Positions 16,338 through 25,611 of a DNA stretch of 64,000 nt are shown here, one piece after another (positions within the stretch are counted from its first letter, which is position 1; each line of letters opens with the position of its first letter). The stretch spans positions 1 through 64,000 of the forward strand of contig CAYNOS010000008.1 of the NCBI GenBank assembly GCA_964398985.1, given 5' to 3'. The translations under genes were made by a program, and so were the position numbers. Source of the DNA: CAYMRL01 sp964398985. GTDB lineage: Bacteria; Deinococcota; Deinococci; Deinococcales; Trueperaceae. The notes beneath the pieces were generated by a model. That model was given only the letters and a program-made list of their open reading frames with translations, ran no database searches and had not been told where the DNA came from.

Positions 16338-18281
16338 ATGGCCGCCCTCTACCAGCGCGCCAGGCCGGCTACCTTCGCCGGGTTGGTGGGGCAAGAACAC
16401 GTCAAGGACGTCCTCGCCAGAGCGGTCGCCGGCGGCAAGACGACGCACGCCTACCTGTTCTCCGGCCCGCGAGGCGTCGGCAAGACCACCACCGCCCGCC
16501 TGTTGGCCATGGCCGTCAACTGCGAGTCGGATGGCGAGCGCCCGTGCGGCAAGTGCGAGTCGTGCCGGCTCGTGCAGGGCGTTTCGCATCCTGACGTGAT
16601 CGAGCTCGACGCCGCCTCGAACAACTCGGTGGACGACGTCCGCGATCTTCAGGAGCGGGTTGGTCTCGCCAGCATGCGGGGCGGCATGCGCGTGTGGATC
16701 CTCGACGAGGCCCACATGCTCAGCAAGGCAGCCGCCAACGCTCTCCTCAAGACGCTGGAGGAACCGCCTGCGGGACTGATGTTCGTGCTGGCCACCACCG
16801 AGCCGGAGAAGCTGCCCCCGACGATCCTCTCGCGCTGCCAGCACTTCCGCTTCCGCAGGCTGTCCGACGCCGAGATCGAAGGCAAGCTGCAGGGCCTGTG
16901 CCAGGCGGCCGGGGTCGAGGTCGAAGCTTCCGCGCTCGCGCTCATCGCGCGCTCGGCGGACGGCGGGATGCGCGACGCCGAGTCGCTGCTGGAACGGCTG
17001 CTGGTCTCCGGCGAGCGCATCGAGCTGGCAGCTGCCGAGAGGGCACTGGGGCTGCCGCCTCACGAGCGCATGGCTCGGATCGGCGCTGCGCTGGTGGCCG
17101 GAGACCTGGCCACCCTCCTCGCCGAGGCGGGCGCCCTCTACCGCGACGGCTTCGCACCGCGGACGGTTGCCGAGCAACTGGCGCGCGCCCTGCGTGACGA
17201 GCTGCACGCCGTTCTGGAAGGGTCGCCGCGCTGGGCGGGAACGGAGCACGAACCCCTGCTCCGGCTCCTTCACGCGCTCGATGACGAGTCCGACAGGTTC
17301 GTTAGACAGAACGACCTGTATGGGCTCGAGGTAGCTCTGATCAAGACCCGCAACGCGCTCTGGCGTCCTGCCCGCGACGCAGATCTTGAGCGCCGAGCGC
17401 CGGCACCGGCGCGGCTCGAGGCGCGGCTCGAGGCGCGGCCGGCTGCCTCACCGCCACAGCCGCCGACCCAGGCGTCCGGTGCCCCGCCGGCAGCCAGCCA
17501 GCCAGCCAGCGCCCCGGCCGCCAGCGAAGAGCCACAGACACCGAGCGACGACGCTCCGCCGGCGAAGCCACAGGGCTCGTTGTCGTGGCACGCGGTCCGT
17601 TCGGCAGCCGGACCGCAACTGAAGGCGTTCTTGCACCCGGCACAAGTCGAGATCGACGGCGCCCAAGTGCGGCTCAGTTACGACGACAAGCACGCGTTCC
17701 ACCACGCGCAGCTGACCGCCAAACTCGATGAGCTCAGCCAGCTGGTCGCGAGCGTCGGCGGACCGGGCTACCAGGTGACGGTCAGCGGCCCTGCCAAGAC
17801 CGGCAGGAGCCGCTCGGCCACGCGTGCCACGCTGACTCCCGAACCGCGGGCGGCCCCGGCCTCCGACCCGGCCCCGGCCCCCACACCGACGCCTGCTGCG
17901 GCAGGCGACCGCGCGAGCGAGCTCGAGCTGGCCGGCTTCTCGGAAGACGACGACGGTTGGCCTGAGGTTGCGCCGGGCGAGGCGCCCGACGCGCCCACCG
18001 CGGCCGGACGCCCGGCTTCGGGACAGGCGGGGGTCACCAGCAGCGCTGAGCTCTCGGCGCAGCTGAGCGACGTGCAGCAGCTCTTCCCCGGCCGCGTCGT
18101 CGAGGTCGTGCCGGACGCCTTGGTCAGCGTCGCCGTCGAGCCGGCGACGTTGGAGGTCGGCATCCCGGCAGACGACGACTCCGCCTCGGTGGGCGACGAG
18201 CCAGGCGACGACGACAGCTACGATGACGGGAGCCAGGAGCGACTGGCGTTCGGCCCCGGCCGACCGGCCGGCGAGGCTTGA
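16338..18281 (+). CDS. dnaX: DNA polymerase III subunit gamma/tau
   Basis: The clamp-loader ATPase that ties the replicase together. The 647 residues open with LYQRARPATFAGLVGQEHV, Walker A GPRGVGKTTTARLL near residue 43, a zinc-binding Cys cluster (NCESDGERPCGKCESC), Walker B DEAHMLSK and the SRC sensor in ILSRCQHFRFRR. The tau-specific half (from about 350) has long Ala/Pro linkers and a final Asp-rich region (DDDSASVGDEPGDDD). No poly-A slippery site like that of Thermus dnaX is present, so one product is expected. ybaB and recR follow, the usual dnaX-ybaB-recR order. Confidence 0.95.
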   Translation: MAALYQRARPATFAGLVGQEHVKDVLARAVAGGKTTHAYLFSGPRGVGKTTTARLLAMAVNCESDGERPCGKCESCRLVQGVSHPDVIELDAASNNSVDDVRDLQERVGLASMRGGMRVWILDEAHMLSKAAANALLKTLEEPPAGLMFVLATTEPEKLPPTILSRCQHFRFRRLSDAEIEGKLQGLCQAAGVEVEASALALIARSADGGMRDAESLLERLLVSGERIELAAAERALGLPPHERMARIGAALVAGDLATLLAEAGALYRDGFAPRTVAEQLARALRDELHAVLEGSPRWAGTEHEPLLRLLHALDDESDRFVRQNDLYGLEVALIKTRNALWRPARDADLERRAPAPARLEARLEARPAASPPQPPTQASGAPPAASQPASAPAASEEPQTPSDDAPPAKPQGSLSWHAVRSAAGPQLKAFLHPAQVEIDGAQVRLSYDDKHAFHHAQLTAKLDELSQLVASVGGPGYQVTVSGPAKTGRSRSATRATLTPEPRAAPASDPAPAPTPTPAAAGDRASELELAGFSEDDDGWPEVAPGEAPDAPTAAGRPASGQAGVTSSAELSAQLSDVQQLFPGRVVEVVPDALVSVAVEPATLEVGIPADDDSASVGDEPGDDDSYDDGSQERLAFGPGRPAGEA

Positions 18282-18300
18282 GAGCGAACGAGGAGCAGTC

Positions 18301-18612
18301 ATGAACATCCAGAAGCTCATGAAGGAAGCGCAGAAGGCGCAGCGGAAGGTGGCCGAGGCCCAGGAGCGCGTGGCCGCGATGGAGGTCGCCGGCTCGGCCG
18401 GCGCCGGCATGGTGGTCGTGACAGCCAGCGGCGACGGCAGCGTCTTGAGCGTGAGGATCGACGCCAAGGTGGTCGACCCCCAGGACGTCGAGATGCTCGA
18501 GGACCTGATCAAGGCCGCCGTCAACGATGCGCAACGGCAGGCCAAGGAGCTCCAGGAACGCGAGATGGGCGCCGCCATGGGAGGCGCCGGCGCGCTCGGA
18601 GGGTTGTTCTGA
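18301..18612 (+). CDS. ybaB: YbaB/EbfC family nucleoid-associated protein
   Basis: A 103-residue DNA-binding protein. The N-terminal coiled coil (NIQKLMKEAQKAQRKVAEAQERVA) and the conserved VTASGDGSVLSVRIDAKVVDP core are typical. YbaB dimers bind DNA and are commonly encoded between dnaX and recR. A GAGGAG precedes the ATG at 18301. The Gly/Ala/Met-rich tail is usual for the family. Confidence 0.93.
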   Translation: MNIQKLMKEAQKAQRKVAEAQERVAAMEVAGSAGAGMVVVTASGDGSVLSVRIDAKVVDPQDVEMLEDLIKAAVNDAQRQAKELQEREMGAAMGGAGALGGLF

Positions 18613-18637
18613 GCAGCCGCGCCGCTAGGTCCCCGCG

Positions 18638-19234
18638 GTGAGGTACCCGACGGCCCTCTCCACCCTCGTGCGTGAGCTGGGCCGCTTGCCGGGCATCGGC
18701 CCCAAGAGTGCTCAGCGCCTGGCGTTCTACCTCTTCAACCGCCCCGAGGACGAGGTCAGGAGCCTCTCGGAAGCGATCCTCGCAGCCAAGTTGGGACTGA
18801 AGCGCTGTCCGGTGTGCTTCAACGTCATGTCGTCGGGCGAGGATCGCTGTGCCGTGTGCGCCGACCCCAACCGCGATCAGACCGTGATCTGCGTGGTCGA
18901 GCAGCCTGCCGACCTCCTCGCCATCGAGCGCAGCGGCGAGTTCAACGGTCTCTACCACGTGCTGCACGGGGCTCTGAGCCCGATGAACGGCGTTGGACCC
19001 GACCAGCTCACGCTTCGCAGCCTCAGCGAGCGACTCGAAGCCGTCAGCGAGGTCGTGCTCGCCAACTCGACGACCGTCGAGGGCGAAGCCACCGCCATGT
19101 ACATCGCCAAGCAGCTCGAAGGCCAGGGGCTGAAGGTCACTCGCATCGCCTACGGCCTGCCGGTCGGAGGCGACCTCGAGTACGCCGACGAGGTCACGCT
19201 CGGTCGCGCCATCAGCAACCGACGGCCCGTCTGA
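18638..19234 (+). CDS. recR: Recombination protein RecR
   Basis: Acts with RecO (encoded 3 kb downstream) to load RecA on SSB-coated single-stranded DNA. The 198 residues show the helix-hairpin-helix LPGIGPKSAQRLAF, the four-Cys zinc finger (CPVCFNVMSSGEDRCAVC), the Toprim domain starting VICVVEQPADLLAIE, and the closing RIAYGLPVGGDLEYADE motif. GTG start, 25 bases after ybaB, with no clear Shine-Dalgarno. Confidence 0.96.
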   Translation: MRYPTALSTLVRELGRLPGIGPKSAQRLAFYLFNRPEDEVRSLSEAILAAKLGLKRCPVCFNVMSSGEDRCAVCADPNRDQTVICVVEQPADLLAIERSGEFNGLYHVLHGALSPMNGVGPDQLTLRSLSERLEAVSEVVLANSTTVEGEATAMYIAKQLEGQGLKVTRIAYGLPVGGDLEYADEVTLGRAISNRRPV

Positions 19235-19264
19235 GGCTCTGGCGTGACAAGCCGATAGCGATCC

Positions 19265-19292
19265 TTGACGCCGCCGGGGCCTTACGTATAAT
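19265..19292 (+). promoter_or_regulatory. Sigma-70-type promoter of topA
   Basis: TTGACG at 19265-19270 and a perfect TATAAT at 19287-19292, with 16-bp spacing. Transcription should start near 19299, leaving a short leader with GAGGAG before the start codon. This is the best-matching consensus promoter in the window. Confidence 0.8.
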
Positions 19293-19312
19293 GCGCGCCG
19301 CGAACGAGGAGA

Positions 19313-22111
19313 GTGCTTGACTTGGCAGCGCCGAAGCCCTTGAGACGGTTGGTGATCGTGGAGTCGCCGACCAAAGCCCGCACCATCAGTCGCTTCCTAC
19401 CCGACGATTACCGCGTGGAGGCGAGCATGGGCCACGTGCGCGACCTGCCATCCTCGGCAGCCGAGATCCCCGAGGCGATGCGCGGCTTCGAGTGGGCGAC
19501 GCTCGGCGTCAACGTCGACGCCGGGTTCCAGCCGCTGTATGTGGTCTCCCCCGGCAAGCGCGAAGTGGTGAAGAAGCTCAGGGCGGCAGTCAAGGAAGCC
19601 GACGAGGTCTACATCGCCACTGACGAGGACAGAGAGGGAGAGTCGATCGGCTGGCATCTGGTGGAGCTGCTGGCTCCCAAGGTGCCGGTCAAGCGCATGG
19701 TCTTTCACGAGATCACCGCGAGCGCCATCCGCGAAGCCCTCGAGCAGACGCGCGACATCGACGGTCGTCTGGTCGACGCCCAGGAGGCGAGGCGAGTGCT
19801 CGACAGGTTGGTCGGCTACTCGATAAGCCCGCTGCTGTGGCGCAAGATCGCTCCGCGGCTCTCCGCCGGCCGCGTCCAGAGCGTCGCCGTGCGCTTGCTG
19901 GTGATGCGCGAGCGCGAGCGGCTCGAGTTCGTGAAGGCCGGCTACTGGGACCTGAACGCCCGTTTGGCGCGCGCCGGCAAGGGCTTCGATGCGACCTTGG
20001 TCAAGGTCGGCGGCGCGCGCGTCGTGCAAGGCCGTGACTTCGACCCGAACACCGGGCAGCTCAAGACGTCGCTGAAGGCCGGCGAGGACGTCGTGTTGCT
20101 CGACGAGACCGCCGCCACCGCCCTGGTCGCACCGGCCCGCACGGGATCCTGGCAGGTCACGCAGGTCGAACAGCGCGAGACCAGCCGCTCGCCGGCCCCA
20201 CCGTTCACGACCTCAACGCTGCAGCAGGAGTCGAGCCGCAAGCTGGGCCTGCCGGCCAAGGACACGATGCGGGTCGCGCAGTCGCTGTACGAGAACGGCT
20301 ACATCACCTACATGCGAACCGACTCGATCAACCTCTCGAACGAAGCCGTCACCGCCGCCAGGGACGCGATCCAGGCGCGCTATGGCAAGGACTACCTGGC
20401 GGCCGGCGAGCGACGCTTCAAGCGCTCCGCCGCCAAGACGCAGGAGGCGCACGAGGCCATCCGGCCCGCCGGCACCGAGATGCTGACGGCTGCCGAGCAC
20501 GGCCTGAAGGGCGTCGAGGCGGCGCTCTACGACCTGGTGTGGAAGCGCACCCTCGCTTCGCAGATGAGCGACGCTCGCATCAAGACCGTGACCGCTCAGA
20601 TCGGTGTCACGGTGCCCTCTGCCGCCCTGGCCGCAGCCGGCATCGACGCCCCAGCCGCCTCCGCCACCCTGACGTTCAGAGCGAGCGGCCGCACCGTATT
20701 GTTCCCCGGCTTCTTCCGCGCCTACGTCGAAGGCTCCGACGATCCCGAGGCAGCCCTCGACGACCGCGACCAGCCCCTGCCCGAGCTCAGCGAGGGCGAC
20801 GCGCTCGCCTGCGAACGCCTCGACGCCGTCGGCCACGAGACCAAGCCGCCGGCGCGCTACACCGACGCATCGTTGGTGAAGCTGTTGGAGAGCGAAGGCA
20901 TCGGGCGGCCGTCGACCTACGCGAGCATCATCGACACGATCCTGGCGCGGCGCTACGCGGTGAAGTCGGGACAGCAGCTGGTGCCAACGTTCACCGCGTT
21001 CGCGACGACCAGGCTCCTGGAGCAGCAGTTCAGCCGCCTGGTGGACACAGAGTTCACCGCCAACATGGAGAGCGCCCTCGACGACATCGCCACCGGCGAC
21101 CTCGCCAGCAGCGGCTACCTGCGCGACTTCTACAGCGGCGCAGAGGGCATCGAGGGCCGCGTCAAGACGGCCCTCAACGAGGTGGACGCTCGCGCGATCT
21201 CCACGATCGAGTCGCCTGCCTGGGAGCCTTACAGGGTGCGCGTCGGCCGCTACGGTCCCTACGTCGAGGCCGAGGCCGACGGCAAGACCATGACGGCGTC
21301 GTTGCCGGCCGAGGCGGCCCCCGGCGACCTGACACGCGAGGACCTCGAGCGTTTCCTCCACGAGGGCAACATCGGCGACGTCGAGGTTGCCACGGTTCCG
21401 GGCAGCGGCGAGGTGGTCCTGCTCAAGCGCGGCCCCTTCGGCCCATACCTGCAGCTAGGCAGCGGTGACGGCGGCGAGAAGCCCAAGCGCGTGTCACTGC
21501 CCCCCGGCGTCTCCCCTCACGACGTCACTGCCGAGTTGGCGCTCGACCTCATCGCTTTGCCCAAGCGCCTCGGCGAGCACCCGGAGACCGGCGACGCCGT
21601 CGAGGTCGGTATCGGCCGCTTCGGTCCTTACGTCAGGCACCAACGCACCTACGCCTCGGTGCCCAAGGACGAGTTCCTGCTCGACGTCGGGCTCGAGCGC
21701 GCTCTCGAGCTGATCACGAGCAAGGCGGGTCGCGCCGGCCCCTTGCGCACGTTGGGCGAGGACGCCGCCACCGGCGAGGTCGTGGAGATCCGCGACGGCC
21801 GCTACGGCCCCTACGCGAAGCGCGGCAAACTCAACGCCTCGCTGCCGAAGGAGCTGAGCCCCGACGAGGTGACGCTCGAGCAAGCCGTCGAGCTGCTCAA
21901 CGCCCGCGAGGCCGCCGGTGGCGGCAAGCGGGCCCGCACCAGCCGCGCGAAGAAGCCGGCGGCCAAGAAGGCAGCGGCCAAGAAGCCGGCGGCCAAGAAG
22001 CCCGCGGCGAAGAAGTCAGCTGCCAAGAAGCCGGCGGCCAAGAAGCCGGCGGCCAAGAAGTCAACGGCCAAGAAGCCGGCGGCCGGCAGGAAGTCAACTG
22101 CCGACGCCTGA
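19313..22111 (+). CDS. topA: DNA topoisomerase I
   Basis: Type IA topoisomerase that relaxes negative supercoils. The 932 residues start with the TOPRIM domain (RLVIVESPTKARTISRFL, TDEDREGE), then the catalytic tyrosine in YITYMRTDSINLS. The C-terminal region has several topoisomerase C-terminal repeats (GRYGPYVEAEADGK, RFGPYVRHQRTYASVP, GRYGPYAKRGKLNASLP) with no Cys zinc fingers. The last ~55 residues are a Lys/Ala/Pro tail. GTG 19313 is taken as start; TTG 19322, ten bases after GAGGAG, is a real alternative and costs only three residues. Confidence 0.96.
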   Translation: MLDLAAPKPLRRLVIVESPTKARTISRFLPDDYRVEASMGHVRDLPSSAAEIPEAMRGFEWATLGVNVDAGFQPLYVVSPGKREVVKKLRAAVKEADEVYIATDEDREGESIGWHLVELLAPKVPVKRMVFHEITASAIREALEQTRDIDGRLVDAQEARRVLDRLVGYSISPLLWRKIAPRLSAGRVQSVAVRLLVMRERERLEFVKAGYWDLNARLARAGKGFDATLVKVGGARVVQGRDFDPNTGQLKTSLKAGEDVVLLDETAATALVAPARTGSWQVTQVEQRETSRSPAPPFTTSTLQQESSRKLGLPAKDTMRVAQSLYENGYITYMRTDSINLSNEAVTAARDAIQARYGKDYLAAGERRFKRSAAKTQEAHEAIRPAGTEMLTAAEHGLKGVEAALYDLVWKRTLASQMSDARIKTVTAQIGVTVPSAALAAAGIDAPAASATLTFRASGRTVLFPGFFRAYVEGSDDPEAALDDRDQPLPELSEGDALACERLDAVGHETKPPARYTDASLVKLLESEGIGRPSTYASIIDTILARRYAVKSGQQLVPTFTAFATTRLLEQQFSRLVDTEFTANMESALDDIATGDLASSGYLRDFYSGAEGIEGRVKTALNEVDARAISTIESPAWEPYRVRVGRYGPYVEAEADGKTMTASLPAEAAPGDLTREDLERFLHEGNIGDVEVATVPGSGEVVLLKRGPFGPYLQLGSGDGGEKPKRVSLPPGVSPHDVTAELALDLIALPKRLGEHPETGDAVEVGIGRFGPYVRHQRTYASVPKDEFLLDVGLERALELITSKAGRAGPLRTLGEDAATGEVVEIRDGRYGPYAKRGKLNASLPKELSPDEVTLEQAVELLNAREAAGGGKRARTSRAKKPAAKKAAAKKPAAKKPAAKKSAAKKPAAKKPAAKKSTAKKPAAGRKSTADA
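21950..22095 (+). repeat. Tandem AAKKP-type coding repeat at the 3-prime end of topA
   Basis: Degenerate 12- to 15-bp units reading AAKKPAAKK repeat about ten times, giving a histone H1-like basic tail to topoisomerase I. The repeat also makes the antisense strand look like long open frames. Confidence 0.85.
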
Positions 22112-22127
22112 CAGCGCACGCCCTGGA

Positions 22128-22133
22128 TAGACT
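22128..22133 (+). promoter_or_regulatory. -10 box of recO (leaderless)
   Basis: TAGACT, 5 bases before the recO GTG, within the short gap after the topA stop. Confidence 0.55.
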
Positions 22134-22138
22134 GAGCC

Positions 22139-22912
22139 GTGAAGCGCTACAACGTCACGGACGGCATCGTGATCCGCCGGCGGCCGTTGCCCAGCGGCGA
22201 CCTGGTGGTCACCTTGCTGTCAGACGGCGGGAAGTGGCGCGCGGTAGCCCGCAAGGGCAAGCTGCCGGGAGGCAACCTCGGCAAGCTCAGCTTGTTTCAC
22301 GACGTCACCGTCCAGTACTACCGCAAGCGTGACGATGACCTTGCGCTGCTGACTCAGGTCGCGCTGAACGGTGCGCTGCCACGTCTCACCGATCCCGATG
22401 TCTACCCTTACGCCCACCTGTTGGCCGAGTTGGTCGACGCCCTCAGCGTCGACGTCCATCTCGGCGAGAGCGTCCACACGCACTTCGCCAGCGCTCTACG
22501 GGGCCTCAACCGGCACTCCGATCCCGAACTGGTGGCGTTGCTCTACGCCTGGCGGCTGCTGGCCTTGGCGGGACTGGCGCCGCGCACGGCCGCTTGCGGC
22601 TCCTGCGGCCGCGTGGGCGCGCTCACCCACCTCGACGTCGCCGGCGGCGCACTCACCTGCGCGGACTGCGCTCTCGGACTGCCGTTGGGTGAAGCGGTGG
22701 CCGCCGAGATCGCGAGGATGCTGACGGGCCGCGCCGCCGACGTGCTCGCCTCGCCCCCGCGCGAGCGCGGCGGACACTGGCGGGCGCTGGAGCGCTACCT
22801 CTCGTATCACGTCGGCGACCTCGCCAGCCTCGAGGGACCGCTGCAGGCCTCTGTCGCCGGCTCCCGCGAACCACCGGGCGAGGTCCGGCCCGAACCCGGG
22901 CCGGTTGGCTGA
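22139..22912 (+). CDS. recO: DNA repair protein RecO
   Basis: A 257-residue mediator that with RecR anneals strands and loads RecA. The N-terminal OB fold starts with VTDGIVIRRRPLPSGDLVVTLLS and KWRAVARKGKL; the middle is helical; a zinc-finger-like pair, ACGSCGR and LTCADC, follows near residues 155-180. The C-terminal ~25 residues are Pro/Glu-rich. Its TGA overlaps the plsY ATG by one base. Confidence 0.93.
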   Translation: MKRYNVTDGIVIRRRPLPSGDLVVTLLSDGGKWRAVARKGKLPGGNLGKLSLFHDVTVQYYRKRDDDLALLTQVALNGALPRLTDPDVYPYAHLLAELVDALSVDVHLGESVHTHFASALRGLNRHSDPELVALLYAWRLLALAGLAPRTAACGSCGRVGALTHLDVAGGALTCADCALGLPLGEAVAAEIARMLTGRAADVLASPPRERGGHWRALERYLSYHVGDLASLEGPLQASVAGSREPPGEVRPEPGPVG

Positions 22913-23553
22913 TGCTGCCGCACGTTTTGGCGGCGGCCATCGGCTACCTGCTGGGAGCGTTTCCCACGGCGTCGCTGGCCGCCAGGCTCAAAGGCATCGA
23001 CGTGTTCGGGCTGGGCTCCGGCAACATGGGCGCGATGAACGCCGTCCGCAACCTCGGCCCGGCGCTCGGCGTCGGCGTGCTCCTGGTGGACGTGGCCAAG
23101 GGCGCCGCGGCCGTTGTGATCGGCCAGCGGCTGGGCGCGCTGGCGGGCGCCGCCGGCGCAGACGCCTTCGAGCTCGGCCTCAGCAGCGGCGTGTTCGCCG
23201 TCGCGGGACACTGCTTCTCGGTCTTCGTGGCTTTCCGAGGTGGCAAGGGGCTTGCCAGCCTCTTCGGCGTCTCCCTGCCGTACTACCCGCTCGCGGGCCT
23301 CGCCGGGGCGGCGCTCCTCGCGGCGCTCTATCTCGCCACGCGCCGCGTGCGTTGGGCCGTCACTGCCGCTCTGCTCGGCTATCCGCCAACGGTGATCGTG
23401 GTCCTTCACCTGACAGGTTGGGAGCGCGAGAGGACCGCTGCCGTCCTGGTCGCGACTGCGGCCGCGTCGCTGATCGCCTTTGGGAAGCATCTGCTGGCCT
23501 GGCGCCGCGAGAGCTCGGCGCGTCCGAGCCGTGCCGCCGGGCCCGCGCAGTGA
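22912..23553 (+). CDS. plsY: Glycerol-3-phosphate acyltransferase PlsY
   Basis: An integral membrane enzyme that acylates glycerol-3-phosphate from acyl-phosphate, the first step of phospholipid synthesis. The 213 residues have about five hydrophobic spans and the family motifs GLGSGNMGAMNAVRNLG near residue 39 and FRGGKGLAS near residue 108. The start overlaps the recO stop (TGATG), so it is expressed with recO. It converges on folC with 12 bases between stops. Confidence 0.93.
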   Translation: MLPHVLAAAIGYLLGAFPTASLAARLKGIDVFGLGSGNMGAMNAVRNLGPALGVGVLLVDVAKGAAAVVIGQRLGALAGAAGADAFELGLSSGVFAVAGHCFSVFVAFRGGKGLASLFGVSLPYYPLAGLAGAALLAALYLATRRVRWAVTAALLGYPPTVIVVLHLTGWERERTAAVLVATAAASLIAFGKHLLAWRRESSARPSRAAGPAQ

Positions 23554-23565
23554 GCGCGCCGGCGG

Positions 23566-24975
23566 TCAGCCGAACTGCTCGACCACGTCCCCGATGAGTA
23601 GGCGCGAGCGCAGCTCGCCGACCAAGTGGAGGCTGCCCGCTACCACCAACGTGCCGCCTGCCGGCGTCAACTCGAGCGCCCTCGCGAAGCCCGCGTGGGG
23701 GTCCTCTACCGCCTCCACCAAGACCGCGCCGGCAGCAGCGGTGGCTGCGCCGTCGGCCGCCAGCTCGACCGCTGCCGCAGACACCTCGGAGGCCAGGTGC
23801 CCTGCTGCCATGAAGCGGCCGCTGACGTCGGCCTCGGTCACGATGAAGGCGCGTCCCGCACGCAGGAGCGCCGTGGCCATGGCGCGGGCGTCCTTGTCGC
23901 GCCCCACCGACAGGAGCACGCAGTCGACCGCACCGTTCAGCTCGACCAGCGCTTCCGTCAGAGCCATGGCGCCGTGAGCGTTGTGCGCCCCGTCCAGGAC
24001 GACCCACCGACCCGCATGGCGCAGCCTCTCGAGGCGGCCAGGCCACGCGATCCGCTCCGCGGCATCGCTGATGGCAGCGCTCTCGACGCCCAGGCACAGC
24101 GCGGCGGCGGCGGCGAGCGCGAGGTTCCTGGCCTGATGCCGGCCAACCAACGGCGTGCGCAGACTCAGTGGCGGCGACAGTTCCTCGCGCTGCTGGTGGT
24201 CGGCCGGCGCGCCCAGCGCGGCGCGCCACGCGGCGAGCCAGCCGGAGTCGAACCAGATCTCCAGCTCGAGGCCGTCCCAGCTCGAGGACGTGACGCGCTC
24301 GGCGAACTCCTCGCCGAGCACCGCCAACTCGCTGCCGATCCTGGCCGCCGCGATACGCAGCGCCCTCAATCCGGCTCCCTCGGCGCTCGTGAGCGCTGCG
24401 CGTCCTGGCCTCAGGATCCCGGCCTTCTCACGCGCGATCTGGGCCACGTCATGCCCCAGCAGCGCTTGGTGATCGAGAGCGATCGGCGTCACCAGGGCCA
24501 TCACGGCCTCCAGAGCGTTGGTCGGGTCGAGGCGCCCGCCAAGGCCGACCTCCACGACCGCCCACTCGACTCCGGTCTCGGCGAACCGCAGCATCGCGGC
24601 GGCCGTCAACACCTCGAAGAAGGTCGAGTCGAGCTCGGTCGCGACCGGACGCAGGCGCTCGAGCAGCCGCTCGAGGTCGGCGGCGCCGATGGCTGCGCCG
24701 TGGGTGACGATGCGCTCGGTCACGTCGCTGAGGTGTGGACTGACGAACAGGCCAACGCTGCGGCCGTCGGCCTCCAGGCACGACGCCAGCAACTTGGCGG
24801 TGCTGCCCTTGCCGTTGGTGCCGGCCACCAGGACGATCTTCAGACCCTGCTGCGGCCTTCCCATGCGCTCCAGCAGCTTCGCGGTGTTCTCGGGCGGCGG
24901 AGCCGATCCGAACAGCGCCAGCGTCGCCAACCACCCGCCGGAGTCGAGGTGCGGCACCGGCTCACGTGATCTCAT
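23566..24975 (-). CDS. folC: Bifunctional folylpolyglutamate synthase/dihydrofolate synthase
   Basis: Adds glutamate to dihydropteroate or folates, using ATP. The 469 residues show the Mur-ligase-like ATP loop VAGTNGKGSTAKLLASCL near residue 50, SPHLSDVTERI, the GLGGRLDPTNALEA segment, and DGAHNAHGAMALTEAL in the C-terminal domain. The gene overlaps the end of the upstream HD-domain gene by 14 bases, implying co-transcription from the promoter at 25497. Confidence 0.95.
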   Translation of the reverse strand: MRSREPVPHLDSGGWLATLALFGSAPPPENTAKLLERMGRPQQGLKIVLVAGTNGKGSTAKLLASCLEADGRSVGLFVSPHLSDVTERIVTHGAAIGAADLERLLERLRPVATELDSTFFEVLTAAAMLRFAETGVEWAVVEVGLGGRLDPTNALEAVMALVTPIALDHQALLGHDVAQIAREKAGILRPGRAALTSAEGAGLRALRIAAARIGSELAVLGEEFAERVTSSSWDGLELEIWFDSGWLAAWRAALGAPADHQQREELSPPLSLRTPLVGRHQARNLALAAAAALCLGVESAAISDAAERIAWPGRLERLRHAGRWVVLDGAHNAHGAMALTEALVELNGAVDCVLLSVGRDKDARAMATALLRAGRAFIVTEADVSGRFMAAGHLASEVSAAAVELAADGAATAAAGAVLVEAVEDPHAGFARALELTPAGGTLVVAGSLHLVGELRSRLLIGDVVEQFG

Positions 24976-25489
24976 CGCACTCCCGCAGCAACCTGGCGCC
25001 GACGTCGCCAGGTGGTTCGTGGTGCTGGGCTACGAGCTCGGCCACCTCGGCGGCCCCGCCGGCGGCCGTCACCAGCGCGGCGCCGTAGCTCGGATGGTGC
25101 CTGGCCGCCTGCCTGACACCCGCCAGTCCCTGGCGGCGCGGCTCGCTGGGAGCATCCGAGGGCCCCAGCAGATGGCTCAGCACGCGCCACACGGCCCGAT
25201 TGTCGCTGCCCAGCTTGCCGACGTCGTGGAGGAGCGCGGCTCTGATCAGCACCTCGGGCGTGGCACCCGGAGAGCTGTCCGTGGACGCTTCCGCCAGACG
25301 TCGCTCTACGCAGCGAGCGACATCGATCGCGTGACGCCGCTCGGCGGGCCCGAGCGCCTCGAACAACCGGTACTCGGCGTCGGGCATGCGGCTGCGGGCC
25401 CAGGCATCATCGGGACGCGCGGCCAACGGGAACGCCGTGTGAACGGTCCGGAGGGCCGCGTTCCTGAGCCAGGTGAGCGCACGCTGCAC
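24962..25489 (-). CDS. HD domain-containing protein
   Basis: A 175-residue predicted metal-dependent phosphohydrolase: the HD pair is in ALLHDVGKLG, with further histidines in AARHHPSYG and LVAQHHEPP. Relatives hydrolyse nucleotides or cyclic dinucleotides, but the substrate is not readable. Start choice: an in-frame ATG at 25513 exists, but TAGACT at 25497-25502 lies downstream of it and 7 bases before GTG 25489, so the leaderless GTG is preferred. folC overlaps its 3-prime end. Confidence 0.75.
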   Translation of the reverse strand: MQRALTWLRNAALRTVHTAFPLAARPDDAWARSRMPDAEYRLFEALGPAERRHAIDVARCVERRLAEASTDSSPGATPEVLIRAALLHDVGKLGSDNRAVWRVLSHLLGPSDAPSEPRRQGLAGVRQAARHHPSYGAALVTAAGGAAEVAELVAQHHEPPGDVGARLLRECDEIT

Positions 25490-25496
25490 GAGCCCA

Positions 25497-25502
25497 AGTC
25501 TA
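25497..25502 (-). promoter_or_regulatory. -10 box of the HD protein-folC operon (leaderless)
   Basis: TAGACT within TATAGACT, 7 bases before GTG 25489. Confidence 0.65.
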
Positions 25503-25611
25503 TACAAGGGCATCCGAGAGGCCCGCGCTATGCTTGAGCCTGCGGTCGCCGCGTCGCGGCGCCGGCCGCGGCATTGGAGACCATGACTGCCACGATCCTC
25601 GAGAGGCGCCG

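Noticed and set aside
16338..18281. Programmed frameshift making a short gamma product from dnaX
   Set aside because: No A-run or A-AAA-AAG type slippery site is present, unlike Thermus or E. coli.
21811..22119. Minus-strand ORF of repeated FLAAGFLAA residues
   Set aside because: It is the antisense reading of the topA Lys/Ala repeat.
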